From Durusdinium trenchii (lineage: Eukaryota; Sar; Dinophyceae; Suessiales; Symbiodiniaceae): a DNA stretch of 64,000 nucleotides. Where the stretch lies: the NCBI GenBank assembly GCA_963970005.1, contig CAXAMN010023373.1:271745-335744 (forward strand). Direction: 5' to 3'. Both the position numbers and the translations under genes were made by a program. Positions 23,608 through 34,851 of this stretch are shown in pieces. Each line of letters starts with the position of its first letter. Positions within the stretch are counted from its first letter, which is position 1. The notes under the pieces are model-generated. The model saw nothing but the letters and a program-made list of their open reading frames with translations, was not told the DNA's origin and made no database searches.

Positions 23608-25628
23608 ATGGCGCCCAAGAAGTGTTCTCCAGCAGGAATCGCAGCAAAAGCAGCAGGAAGAAAACCAAAGCTGTCGGTAGCGAAGGCAGTACCAAAACCT
23701 GCAGCGGTCAAGGCTAAAGCCAAGACCAAGGCCAAGGCCAAGGCTTTTGCTCCTGCTCCTCCACCACAAGACGAGCGACTCGAAGCCAATGTCAAGAGAC
23801 AAAAGACAAGTCATGATGGCAATGACTCTGCAGCGTTACCAAATGATCGTAAGGGTAGTGGGGGTCCGCTGATCAGCGATTTCATGATCATGATCCCAAA
23901 GCAAGAGCCTCAAGAGGACTCTTTTGCTGGGGATGTGATTTGCAAAGAAGAAGGCCCTCCAAGTCCCGTGGGCACAGTCACGCTCGATTCCTTTGTCAAT
24001 GGTTTCCAGTCAGAGGGGGACTGGAAAACCAAATTGCAAGAATCCTGGAAATCACTAGATGATGGCGACCTCGCAAGCCTGATGCAACAGGCAGTGGAAT
24101 GTCCAATGCTGAAGGAATACAAGATCCTCCAAGACACCAAGCCAAACAACCCAGTCGATGATTTCAAGCTGTTTGTACACTGGCTAGTTCAGAAGAAGGT
24201 TTCAAGCCGCATCACAGCATCAGCAGCAGCGTCTATGTCAGATAAACCCGTATCCCCCGAACACAGGNNNNNNNNNNCCAAACACGGATACACATCACCA
24301 GATGACCCAGCAAAGCAGCAGGCAGCAACACATCCAGCAGCAACACTGGACAAGATGGGCAACACCCGCAGCACAGCTTCGCTGGAAACAGCAAACAAGC
24401 ACAAAGCAACATCAATATCAGCAGCATCAGCAAAAACAGATTTTGAGTTTGTTGAAGTGTTCTTGGAGGATGAGGCAAAATGTGTGGCAGCTGTGAAACA
24501 ACACCACCTGTTTCCAGCATACTTGAAATTTTGTCAGAAACACAAACCGTTCATTCACTTCGATTGGACACACCCCGGAGATGGAAAGCAAGTGGATACT
24601 GTGAGAAACATCAGACACTTCAACAGCTACCTCAAAAACGCAGAGGCACCGCTGCTTGATATCAGCAAACTCCTTCGGCAATATGAGGCCGCCATGTTTG
24701 ACTATGACTCAACTGACGACTATGTTTTTCCGGATCTTCTTCTACGTGTACGCAGCCATCCCATGTTCAACGAGTTCATTGAGGATGTCTACACCAACAT
24801 TGAAGAGCCAAGATACATCCAGTCAGGATGGACATTCGGAAGCTGGCCACACAATGATTTCAAGAAGTTCAACACCTTCCTGATACAGAAGGGCCAACCG
24901 CCAATTGATCTGGCTGAGGCATGGCCGGCCATTCTAGCCGGCTGGCACTATGGGCTGAGTACTGCAGAACTTGATTTGCTTTCTGAGGAGGATTTTATCA
25001 GTGCGCTCAGTGCAGCCCAAGGGCATCCGTTGTTCAGGGAGTTTTGGTCTTCCCAGTTACTGGAGAAACCTCACCAGCCACGTTTTGCATCAAGCAGTGC
25101 TCATCAGGTTTCCAACCTTGAGAGCTTCGTGATTTACCTCCGGGACACAGTCAAGGCCTACATGAAGGCAGGAGTAGCTGGTGAAGAACACTTCAACAAG
25201 TATTTTGGAAAGATGGCGCCAGAGGAGACAGCAGGTGAGGGCAAACAGGAACAAGTGGAAGTAGAAGAATCAAAACAGGCGGCTATGGAATGGTGGTCCA
25301 ATTGCGACCCGGAGTTCATTGCAAACTCGTTGATGAATGATGAGAATTGCCCCTACTGCTTGGAAGATGAGATATCCAGAGTGAAAAATTTGAGCATTCT
25401 GCTGAGTATTTTCACTTTCTGAAAGCAGAAGAGTTTGTGGATGATGATTACAGCTACGGAGATCCAGAAGGCGACCCGGTAGAGGACCTGGTGCACTTTC
25501 TTCGCTGGTTCCAGAAATCCCCACATTCCAAGATCAATACTGAGACAGTGACAAAGAGGCTTGATCAGAAAGAAGCGGCATGTGCCAGCAGCCTGGCATG
25601 CAACATGATGCTGTTCCAAACACATTGA
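23608..25628 (+). CDS. Nuclear-type protein with five degenerate ~100-aa repeats
   Basis: ATG at 23608 (an upstream GTG at 23605 is in frame). The N-terminus (about residues 1-70) is Lys/Ala/Pro-rich, like histone H1 tails (VKAKAKTKAKAKAFAPAPPP), followed by a PKQEPQED acidic linker. The rest holds five related modules, each with an acidic helix, a Cys/His-Pro-x-x-x-x-[FY] step (CPMLKEY, HHLFPAY, HPMFNEF, HPLFREF, EHSAEYF) and a closing aromatic helix (FKLFVHWLVQK, IRHFNSYLKNA, FKKFNTFLIQK, LESFVIYLRD, VHFLRWFQK). The family is not recognised. A 10-N gap at 24268-24277 lies between modules 1 and 2. Module 5 is reached only by a frame change near 25385-25395, in an A5 homopolymer; one extra A would restore the repeat alignment. 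It sits directly upstream of the methyltransferase-like gene, same strand. Confidence 0.7.
24268..24277. other. Assembly gap (10 N)
   Basis: Ten Ns inside the repeat-protein gene. The length may be arbitrary, so the module spacing around it should not be trusted. Confidence 0.99.
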
Positions 25629-25685
25629 CTTGCCCTTTTGACTTGCCCTTTTGCTTCTTTCTGCTCGTTCACTGCTTGGTGAGGT

Positions 25686-25851
25686 ATGGGCGTTGGTGCT
25701 GATGATGGCCAGGTTGATGAGATTTCTGAACCTGGTGATGTTTATGATGCTCGCATTCCAGTAGCAGAGGCTGAAGAATTGGTCCGGAGGGCCGTCGACG
25801 CTTATCCAGATCCAGAAGACGTGATGGGATCAGCTGCTGAGGTGTCGGGCG
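25686..25851 (+). CDS. Acidic exon between repeat protein and methyltransferase
   Basis: ATG at 25686 begins MGVGADDGQVDEISEPGDVY, then PVAEAEELVRRAVDAYPDPE, to a likely GGCG|GTATCA donor. It could be the first exon of the methyltransferase gene or a further exon of the repeat-protein gene. The phase to the next exon (26011) does not match with the sites I chose, so the link is unproven. Confidence 0.45.
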
Positions 25852-26010
25852 GTATCAGTGTCGGTGTCCAAAACCAAAACCAAGGCTAACAAAAAGAACG
25901 AAAACAAAACAAACGACTAAGCTTAACAGAGGTTGCTGTTGTCCTAAGACTTAAGATTCAGATGCACTGCGCAAACACTCAAATTTGTTGCTGTTGTCGT
26001 TTGTTTGGAG

Positions 26011-28763
26011 GTTATGGTATCCCGTCTCTTGCTGTTCCATTCCAAGAACACTGATGGTCATTTGAATATCTATGAGAACCTGAAGAGCCACCCCACAGAG
26101 CTACTCACCGGTTCAGGGTGTTCTGGCACTGCTTCGCCACTTGTCTTCTACTTTTTGTGTTTTGAGTTTTTATTCATCAACTCATCAATGAACCATTCCA
26201 GAGTCATAGAGTCATAGACTCATAGACTAGAGTCATAGAGTCAGAGTCATAGTCTTAGTCATAGAGACCTGATGATTCTGAATATTGAATGTGGAAACAT
26301 TTTCATTTTCTATTTGGTCAGGTTTGAGGATGCGATGCGCTGTGCAGTGCAAGGTCTCAAGCCGGCCTTCAATCTCGACATGACAGCAGCCTGACTTGGT
26401 ACAGCGGACAAAGTGAAAATGAGAACGACGATTGAATTGATGTTGTGTTATAAAATGTTTTGTATATTGTTATATAATAGTTTTAATTATATACCACTAC
26501 TTATATGAATGAATCGATTCTAGAATCTTGACTTAGCAAAAGATAGCAAAAACATTTTCAGCTTTACCTTAGGTCGAAGCGGCGTATGCCTGTGAGAACG
26601 TGGAGTGGAAGCAGGCTTTCTGCAAGCATGCTTTGAATGCCAGCAGCTGCATGTTTGAGGACAGAACCTGTGGCTGTACTTCCTCAGTGTCTGGTTTTTA
26701 AAATTAACATGGCAGGACATTACAGCCCTGTCATCTGACGAGAAGAGGCACTGTGTGACACACGGTCGAGCATGTCACCTTGAACGGGTCCATGCCTTTT
26801 CTGCGGGTTTCTCGTGCACAAGCTACAGCCGACTAAACATGCACTCCAAAAAGAATGCTAGCGCAATGCAGCGTGCAAAAGAACAGCAGAATCAGAATGA
26901 GGAATCAGTTTCTTTTCCGCACTTTCAGAAGACAAACCAATAGCCGTCAATTGACAATTAATATATTTTTTAATAGATGCCAAAGGCTATAGGCAATAGG
27001 CTATAGGCGCAAAAAAGGTGAGGCAACAAATGAGGTTCATGAACTAAGTGGCCGTCGTTTTGCCCAAGGAAACAGTGGCCAGCGTAAGCACCTTCAACGG
27101 GTGCTTGGAGTCGATCGAGAGGGAAACCGATGACTCCTCGTGCTCTGTCTGTATTTAGGATGTGACCGACTCACCAGAATTCTTACCGTGATAGAGAGTG
27201 AGAGGAGTCACACAGCGTCATGTGTTGTTTGCGCGGCCTTTCTTGCAAAATGTAACTCTTGTTGTCACCTTGAGGGAGTCCAACCTGAAGCTTTGTATCG
27301 ATGAGATTGAGAAGCGCGGATACGCTGTGGAGTGTATTTTGCTAGATGCAGAGTGGTTCGGGTTGCCCCAGAGCCGCCGGCGTGTCTACTTTGTTTGCTT
27401 GGATTTGCGAAACCAAGACATCGCTGTGAGTGCGGCAAGCTTCTTTGAAGATGTGAAAACGCTGATTCGCCAGATGTACTTGGAAGCACCAGCTTTTGTT
27501 TCTCGACTCATTTTGATAGTCTAGGCTCTTGGGCCCTCCTTTCAACCTTCCCAACCTCCGACAATGAAGACCAACTTCAGTTTTTTTTAGAGTCAGTTAG
27601 TATGTCAACTGTTGCTGAGGAGAACTTTCTGTTGCCAGATGATGACCCAGCCTTAGCAGAACACTTTGAGTTTCTCTCCGACAGAGACGACGTAGCGGAC
27701 TCTGACGGTGGATGGACATCTTTGCATATGTCGGTTGCAGAGAAAAGATTCTTTGAACTGAATTCATATGATATGATATGATTCATATTCCGATTCATAT
27801 CATATCATTGTATGTTTTTTTGTGATCCAATTGTGTTCATCATCATGTTGGACCCAAACACTTGTCTGGGATTCCTGGGCTTACTTTGCTGCAGGAGGCA
27901 TCCCATGGCCGCTCCAAATTCCAAAGGCAGTGCAAGCATCCAAATGGTTCCCGCTCTTGACGAAGAGGGCTCGGGAGGTTCAATACTCAATGAAGAAGGG
28001 TATGCAGCGGTATGCAATATGCATTTTCATGTAGTCGTACAGTCTACAAATACATACAGTGACATACAACGACAGCAGTTACATACGCATCACATTTGCT
28101 AGGCTATGACTCTACGATGAATCTATTGTCATTGTCTAGAAATGAGTCCAGTCTATGATTCATCTATGAAATTATGATTATGAATTATGATTCTGATTCT
28201 TCAGGTGGTGGGATTTGCTGCCGATGACAAGTACAGAATGAAGAAGAAGGTGTCCGTTGCGGATGTGTACCACTCCGCAAACCGTTACTCAACAGGAACC
28301 CGTTCATTGCCGGTGATCCTTCCAAGGAGCATAGCCTGGTCCTTTGCAAAGCAAAGGCCACTCTTGGGAAGGGAGCTGTTGAGATGCCAGGGACATTCAT
28401 ATGATCATGACTTTCTGTCCAGCTTCACGGAATCCCAGCTTGGGAATTTGGCTGGCAACGCGCAACTTTGTCAAAACATTAATGGATGTATGGTGTGGTC
28501 TGCAAGTAAGACAAGATTCCTGCATGTCAGCGTCATAGTTGTGGATCTATTTATACTTTTCTATGCCACGAATGAGTTTCAAATGTTTGTGTCTTTAAAA
28601 GGTTTGCAGGAATCATCCAAGGTTTGCGGGAAACGTGATTGTTGCAGTGGTGCTGGCGGTGATGTGCAGCCTGCGATACAGCAGCGAGTCAGAGATGTCT
28701 GAAGCAGAGGATATTAGAAAAATGGTCCAGTCTCTCACAGAGGACCTTCCTTCACGGCCCTAA
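26011..28763 (+). CDS. C5-cytosine DNA methyltransferase-like protein, multi-exon
   Basis: Exons and motifs in order: 26011-26135 with motif I (LLTGSGCSGTAS); 26322-~26376; 26573-26686 with motif II (AAYACENVEWKQAFC); 26716-~26907 with the motif IV region and presumed nucleophile Cys (FSAGFSCTSYSRLN; most family members have a PC pair here); about 27069-27125 (STFNGCLESIERE); 27216-~27510 with motif VI as QNV rather than ENV (RPFLQNVTL) and motif VIII (LDAEWFGLPQSRRRVYFVCL); about 27591-27740; 27895-~28000 (PLLTKRAREVQYSMKK); 28205-28461, target-recognition region; 28622-28763, completing motif X (LAGNA joined to FAGNVIVAVV) and ending at TAA 28761. Supported junctions include a GC donor at 28462, a GC donor at 26136 and a 29-nt GT-AG intron at 26687. 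Several other junctions were not phased, so a decayed copy is possible. Expected role: 5-methylcytosine in nuclear DNA. The missing motif VI Glu may impair catalysis. Confidence 0.75.
26687..26715 (+). other. Putative 29-nt GT-AG intron
   Basis: The segment starts GTGTCTGG, contains an in-frame TAA and ends TGGCAG. Removing it joins TCA to GAC in phase and fuses motif II to motif IV of the methyltransferase-like protein. A 2-nt or 1-nt indel plus a stop mutation is the alternative. Confidence 0.55.
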
Positions 28764-30900
28764 GAGTTTTTTCATGCCTGCACAGAGGGCGTGGCTCAGA
28801 GGCCTCACGAGTACAGAAGATGAATTCTGCTGGTGTCATGTGTGAATACACGTGCCTTGCGACAGCAGCCCTGTCCGAAAGGAAAACAAATTCTCAGAGT
28901 GCTGGTTCATGCTTGTGGGTGTGTGGGCCAGCGCATTCATACGTACACTGACACGCCCGTCCACGATCGTTCGTGCGTTCACTGGCCTGCACGCACGCGC
29001 GTTCACACGCGCGCTGACACGCGCGCTGACACGCGCGCTGACACGCGCGCGCGTTCACTCATATGTTCGCTTCATATGTCCGTTGACCCGCTTGGATTAC
29101 AGAGGCCATAAGTCAGATATGCTTTAAACCCTGCTAAGGCATAGTTATGAAGGTATACGGCATACAAGCGATACAAGCATACAAGCATGGGTAACACCCC
29201 CCCCAAACGATCCCCAAAGGTCCCCAAAGATCCCGTAAAACCTCGAATGAGACCTACACCCCTTTAGACCGACCCCCCTACCGACCCCCTGGAAGATCAC
29301 TGCATCCACCGCGTCGAGTCACAGGTCCACGGTGCTCACCGTCGAGACGCAGACCGCCTGCGAGATCTCCGAGGTGCCTGACGCATCGGAGATCATGGGT
29401 CAAAGTCGATTGGTCAGTCGAAAAAAGACACCTTCCAGGGTCATCCTGTCTGGGTGTCCAATAGACTACCCTACCTGAAGGAATCAGGCCTCCAGACAGG
29501 GCACCCATTGGAAGTGCTAGGTTCGAAGTGCGTGCTTTGAGTGGGGATTCATTTCGGTAAAAAAAATGATGTTTTTGAGAGAACTTGGTGAGTCGATGTT
29601 TTGATTGGCAAGTCATTGGTAAGTCGATCTTTGTTCAGAGAACTGTGGCGGCGGTCGGGTGGCGGGACCTCAAGGTGGTTTTGGAGGAAGATGAGGAAGT
29701 TCATTTGGATCCACGACATCCAAACTTAACGTTCCAAGTAGTGACTCATTCCTGGTTGGTGTGTTGTGTCTCGATTGCCGCGATCCTCTGGGTTTAAAGT
29801 TGTTATATAATTGCATGTCTATTATATAAACATTCCCAAAAGAGGCCACACCTCCAAAGAAGCGTGATTGGGAACTGTACAATATATGGTGCAAAGATAC
29901 AACATGATGACGATACTATGACTCAGATTTCCATTATCCTAAGGATCCTGCATCAGGACTGACTCCAGGGTTCTTGGATGAGGATGCCCCACCAAATCTC
30001 CCTAGGGGGGTTATCCGGCGGTTACCCCACATGCACGCGCGACATCCGCTACATCCCCCGGCTGGCAGTTGAGCTTCTATGCCAATGAGAGTGAAAGTAT
30101 TCTCCTGCCTGGCACGCAGTTGAAGGCGTCACCGGAGATCCACCGGTCACCGGTGTGGGGCTTCACGGGAAATCCACCTTTTTTGAAAGATGTTGAAGGT
30201 AGATGACCCTGGCAAACCGGGTGACAGAGTGGAGTGTTAAACACATTTAAACACGGTTTTAGATTCGTGTGGTTAAGTTGTGGCAGTTTTACAAGTACTG
30301 ATAGTTTACAAGTCTTGGAACCCACCAATTGCCTGCTCAGCCACACACCCCTGTAAGGCATGGCAAAAAAACATTATGAAAGCCGGGTTTCTGAGAGGAG
30401 ATGCATGTGCAAGGGAAGTGTTGATATGTGTTGGGTATGATGGCCCAGTAAGCCTGTAACAGTCAGTAAACAAGCAAATCACTATTTTTGAACAAGGCCT
30501 GCAGCCTAACCATCATTACCAGTAGGTCAGTAGGATCAACATATGTCGGTCGTCTTTGCACAAGTTGGGTGTTTCTTCTGCGGGCCTGAGCAGCTTCTTT
30601 TTCACCAATACTTCCGCTGCCTGGACCATAATTCTATGAGGGGCATACAGTAGCGTGAAGGTTGCCAAACAGGTACAATGGTACAACCCCTCCAGTGGTG
30701 CATGACCGTGGTTTGCACCTAAAGGTTCTTTTTGCTGCATTTATGGACACACGATACAATGGATTTGTACTGATAGGTGTTTCTTCCAATACCGCGGTCT
30801 TCTTTTACCGCGCGGCTTCGAAGACAGACCACCGATGGGACTGCGCATCCGCGCCGGCCGAAGTGAAGTCTTCAGGTGTTATCCTCAGAAAAGAAGGGCA
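28764..30900. other. Gene-poor stretch after the methyltransferase
   Basis: Apart from the GC-rich array, I see only one weak coding-like patch: plus strand 29640-29755 (WRDLKVVLEEDEEVHLDPRH), which could be a stray exon. No domain, RNA gene or transposon ORF is recognised. Confidence 0.4.
28895..29085. repeat. GC-rich tandem array incl. 12-bp GCGCGCTGACAC units
   Basis: Four exact GCGCGCTGACAC units lie at about 29008-29052, flanked by looser ACACGCCCGTCCAC and GTTCACTGGCC repeats. The array resembles the reverse complement of the GTGAGCGCGC arrays at 5.8 and 18.1 kb. Confidence 0.8.
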
Positions 30901-30910
30901 AGACCGTTAG

Positions 30911-31061
30911 GGGCCTGAGAAGATGGCAGTGGGACCTGAGAGGATGGCTGTGGGACCCTGGAAAGCAAGATGAATGAGGCTCCCAGACTCATCTTAACAG
31001 TTCAGCAGGACCCTGGAAAGCGAGATGAATGAGGCTCCCAGACTTATCTTAACAGTTCAAC
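30911..31061. repeat. Tandem duplications (21-bp x2, 55-bp x2)
   Basis: Two 20-21 bp units (GGGCCTGAGAAGATGGCAGT type) are followed by two 55-bp units at 30952-31006 and 31007-31061 (start GGACCCTGGAAAGC) that differ at only a few positions, which indicates recent duplication. Confidence 0.85.
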
Positions 31062-31896
31062 ACATGTTGGGACGAGCCAGGTGCGGTTGACTCTTCACGT
31101 TGTTCAACAGAGCTGTGACAAAAAAGACCGTATTTGCTTTGAGAGCTGAGCCAAGATAGCCTAGCCTGGCTCAGACAAAAGCGTTTTCACATGTGTACAA
31201 GTGAATGAGCCAAGCTCCACTAGCCATTGATGAAGATCCTTGCTTTTCCTTAGGTCCTGTTTGTTCGAGTGCTCGATATGACTCAATGACGTCAACTTAC
31301 TGTGCCCACTTCCTTTTGGTTTCCACCCGATTACGGCTCCCCCAGGTGCGCCACCTGATTGAATGCGTCCATGTTTGTGTACTTGAAGCAGCTGCCTGCT
31401 GTATTCTCTTTATTTTGGTCCCAGGCAGAGGGAAGGTTCCCTGCGTTCAACACTGCACAATCTGGCAGAGATGCATCCCAATATATAAATGTTCCATTCT
31501 CAGATGCCCTGCCATACCTTCCCTCCCTCCAACCTGCCATACCTTCGCGTTCGCCTCCGCAAAGGCGCACATCCGTTTGAAGGAAGTTGGACGGCAGGTG
31601 GGTTGAGGCCAGGGGATCAAGTGGGGTAAGCTGGCACGCTACAGTAGACGCATGCAGACAAGAACAGGTAGAGCCTGTTCATTTGTGGAATTGGAACCAT
31701 TGGAACATATTGGAACCATCGACCCCTGCTCTCATGTGGAAGTCGCTCGCTGGAAAATTCGGCCAGGCATGTTTCCACGCATCTTTGGAAGTGCAACCGG
31801 TCTTTCTGTATATGATGTTGCGGGATCACCTGGACCTGGGGCAGCTAACCAGAAGCATTCCTGTTTGGGCTACCAAAACATGAGAGCCACTTACTG
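31062..31896. other. Non-coding stretch, nothing recognised
   Basis: Only short overlapping frames on both strands. No domain, repeat or RNA gene is seen. Confidence 0.4.
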
Positions 31897-31983
31897 GGAC
31901 CTTCAAAGTGACCTCTTTGGAGTCTCTAAGTGGCCTTTTACAGGCCTGTCCTGGGATCTCAAGTTCGGTCACTTTGAAGGTCC
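31897..31983. mobile_element. MITE-like hairpin, copy 1
   Basis: The 87-bp segment has perfect 17-bp terminal inverted repeats (GGACCTTCAAAGTGACC and its reverse complement). Its interior contains AAGTGGCCTTTTACAGGCCT. A second copy lies at 53780-53867 in the same orientation. It has no coding capacity and is too short for autonomy. No target-site duplication could be fixed. Confidence 0.75.
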
Positions 31984-32419
31984 TGGTAAATGGTTTTTGA
32001 TTTCTTAATATTTCTATATATTTCTTGCGAAGGTGTAATATTGCGACACATCTTCCAGATGAATCCTTTTGCAATCAGAAACAGGTGCTGTAGCTCCGTC
32101 GCATGTGGCCATTGGCAGGTCGTCAGCTGGTGCGATGCCTTCCTTGAGTCCCTTGAGCTTTTCTGTCTCATTTTTGTCGGAGAGACTCTCTCCTGCCTGC
32201 AGCTTGCTTGACTTTGGGAAGGCCCCAATTGTCTTCCTCATCGGAGAGCCTACCAAGTCTTAGACCCTTTGAACCCTCAAGTTGAAAAAAGACCATAGGG
32301 TTCTTGCTTTTTCCCGCCAGAAACAAGCTGCGTAAGCTGAATTGCGCCCAGTCTGGATCGTTCCGCGTGCTGTGGGAATCTACGGCACGGGTTTCGATCA
32401 AAATTGGCCTCGTTTTAAT

Positions 32420-33240
32420 CAATGAAAACATATTTCAGAATATATATATTGCATGATATATTTATATAAATATTATTAGAAGATCTTCCGGCTGAAATTC
32501 TGGGTCTTTTTTGTCCTAGGGCGGAAATATATTTATCGCGGAATTTATATATTTATTGGTTATATGTCGTATATATATATATCATTTTAAATATATAATA
32601 TATTAAATTTTATAAATAAATATTTTTTTATAAAGATAATAAATTTTTAAAAACAATATACATTATAAAATAGTTTTATTTAAGTTATATTATAATATAA
32701 AATTTTGTTGATTAATATATATATATATACGAAATTGATGAATAATAATTTGAAATATATGATATATATAGTTGGATATATTGATTATATGTATTTATAT
32801 ATAGATAATAATTAAAAATAAATTAAAGGATTTGAATATATATATATATATTAAATTTATAAAATAAATAATTAATGTATTATAGTGTAAGGCCAAAAAA
32901 AATATAAGATTTATATATTTTTTCTTGGGTTTTAATTATGTTGTTAAATGATTAGGAGATTGGGAGATTAATATACAATAAATTGCAATTTGGATGTATT
33001 TGCGATATATTATTATTAAAATGGATGCTTAAGCATCCGAATTATAGACAATATATTAAATTTGAGCGATTATATTTTATTGAATATAGTTAAATTTTTG
33101 ATATTAATATTTAATTGAAACTCCATATTAGGTATATTTCTTTCTTGGAATTGGGTTATATCGATAATCCTCCTCGTGGACGATTTAATATTCTCTTGAT
33201 ATTCATTGATAATATATAGCAATTGAATGAAATAAAGGCG
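32420..33240. other. Extremely AT-rich island 1
   Basis: About 820 bp dominated by TATATA, AAATTT and poly-T tracts, with sharp edges against ordinary-composition DNA. No frame of useful length. It does not read as mitochondrial or plastid coding sequence. It may be an ancient, heavily deaminated element or a replication/matrix-attachment region. Confidence 0.8.
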
Positions 33241-33530
33241 TTAATTCGTCTTGTATAGCATGTTAATTGGCCAACGAATTGGCCTAATCATATAAGGAAA
33301 TTCCATGGTGATTTTTAGGCTAGCTTGTGTTATATCGACGCCACCAAACGGCATCTGCAGATTTTGAAATATCCTAATGGATTCAGAGATGGGAAGAAAT
33401 TGAGCACCCGATTTCTGGCCGGAGTGTGTCTCCCGGAAATTGGGCTTGTGACGATATTTCGTTTTTCGATTTATCTTCCTAATCTGAGGTCGCATCCGGA
33501 CGTTTTACCTCTTTTCCAGATTTGAATTCC
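33241..33530. other. Moderately AT-rich unassigned stretch
   Basis: Open frames exist on both strands (plus 33325-33525 reads CYIDATKRHLQILKYPNGF) but neither shows a domain. It is probably part of a decayed repeat adjoining the AT island. Confidence 0.3.
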
Positions 33531-33540
33531 CCCCCTTGGA

Positions 33541-34480
33541 TGTGCAATTAAATTTTGATTTTGGAAAGGTTCGTTGCATCCTCTTGCACCGCTTCGCGCG
33601 GCTGGAGGCAATGGACGGTATGCGCCACAGCGCGCGCAGACCTCTTGTCGCTTGGGCCTTTTGAGCCGCTTCGCACGGCGGCCTGGGAAGCACCTGTCTG
33701 GTGCCGTTCCGTGGTAATTGGCTGCTGATTGATTTATCACTTGAGCGGGGAAATGCGAAAGGTAGAGACGGACCGAGTAGCTGTCGGGACCTTTTCTGGT
33801 GAGGGATTGTCTCCGGTGTTTCAGGAACGTGCCCCTTGGTCAATTATGGATGAAATTATGAAAGTCAAAGAGCACAAGAAGGCATAAGAAGGCTCAAGAG
33901 GAACACCGTTGCGGTCAGATTGCGCCACACGGCTCTGCAGAGAGGCTGCGTTGCGTCGACGCTCGTTTGTGTCTAGGCATGTGAAAGCAGGCGCGCGTAA
34001 AAATCGCAATGCGTAAACGCTCGCATGTGTACCAGCTATGGTCCCACAGCTGCACGCACTGTGTCAGGATTATAGGCCTGCACGCGTTGCGTCGAAGCCG
34101 CAGTGACTCAGTGACCAACCCCCTTGTAAGGATAGTCTGGAGGGGCGCGGCCGGTACTGCCAGGGATGGACGTCACGCTATGGTGGGCGTGCTCCACGAT
34201 GCGCCAAGATTTCGCCACGCTAGGGTATAAGGCTGAGCGGCTGAGTCGAATGGTATTCCGCGACGCGAGGGGTTTCTCCACAGGGCTTTGCAGAGAGGCT
34301 GTGTTCCATCGATGCTCGTTGGTGTCGAGCAATATGGTCTGTGAACGCAATACGCGCTGTGTCAGGCTGCCGGGTGCGCACGCGCGGCATCGAAGCTGCA
34401 TTGTGCGACCTCATTGCGCAGGGTTCGTGCTGTATTGTGCAACCTCATGGCCAGCGTCGTATTGCTGTGATTGTTAAGCG
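33541..34480. repeat. Imperfect long direct repeats
   Basis: The block around 33931-34110 (TCTGCAGAGAGGCTGCGTTG) recurs diverged at 34285-34410 (TTTGCAGAGAGGCTGTGTTC). Both continue with a TCGACGCTCG/TCGATGCTCG step and a CACTGTGTCAGG/CGCTGTGTCAGG step. Open frames here are repeat shadows. It may be a satellite or a degraded transposon. Confidence 0.6.
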
Positions 34481-34531
34481 CATGACTTCACCTTATGTCC
34501 AGAATTTAGTAGTGCTGGCGACGAGGGGAGG

Positions 34532-34606
34532 GGACGGGGAGGGGAGTGGGGGGGGGGGGGGGGAAAAAATTGTTTTATAAATCATTCATCACATGGGGGG
34601 GGGGGG
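34532..34606. repeat. Poly-G tracts (G-quadruplex potential)
   Basis: Runs of about 16 and 12 G separated by AAAAAATTG and an AT spacer, preceded by several GGGG blocks. They lie at the 3' edge of retroelement B. The homopolymer lengths are assembly-sensitive. Confidence 0.85.
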
Positions 34607-34622
34607 TGGGGGTATTAAACAT

Positions 34623-34851
34623 TGATCTACCAATCTTTAGTCCCGAGCAAGCTCTCAAGCCAATCCCTTTGCTTCGCAAAGCAACTCAAGGTAATCCTTA
34701 CCAGGCTACCTTTCGTGATATATAGTGACGAAGCCCACCCAAAAGCTAGGTAGGGACGGTTTGCGTCAAAAGGAAAGGCGCCAACACGGTGCATGAAATT
34801 CATGCTGAAGAACCTGGCGTGTCGGCATCAAATGGCGGATGCACATTCACA
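34623..34851 (-). repeat. Putative 3' LTR of copia element B
   Basis: On the plus strand the right edge ends ATTCACA, matching the ATTCACA edge of element A's LTR. The DNA just outside (CCGGTGAAAGG) parallels element A's (CTGGTGGAAAAG). Starting at TGATCTACC gives about 229 bp with TG...CA ends, close to A's 225 bp. The left edge is a guess and no second copy exists in the window. Confidence 0.4.

Noticed and set aside
28895-29085. CRISPR-like regular repeats
   Set aside because: 12-bp units without spacers, eukaryotic setting; simple tandem repeat.
32420-33240. AT-rich island as an organelle DNA insertion
   Set aside because: No cox, cob, rRNA or plastid-like coding pattern seen; composition alone is not evidence.
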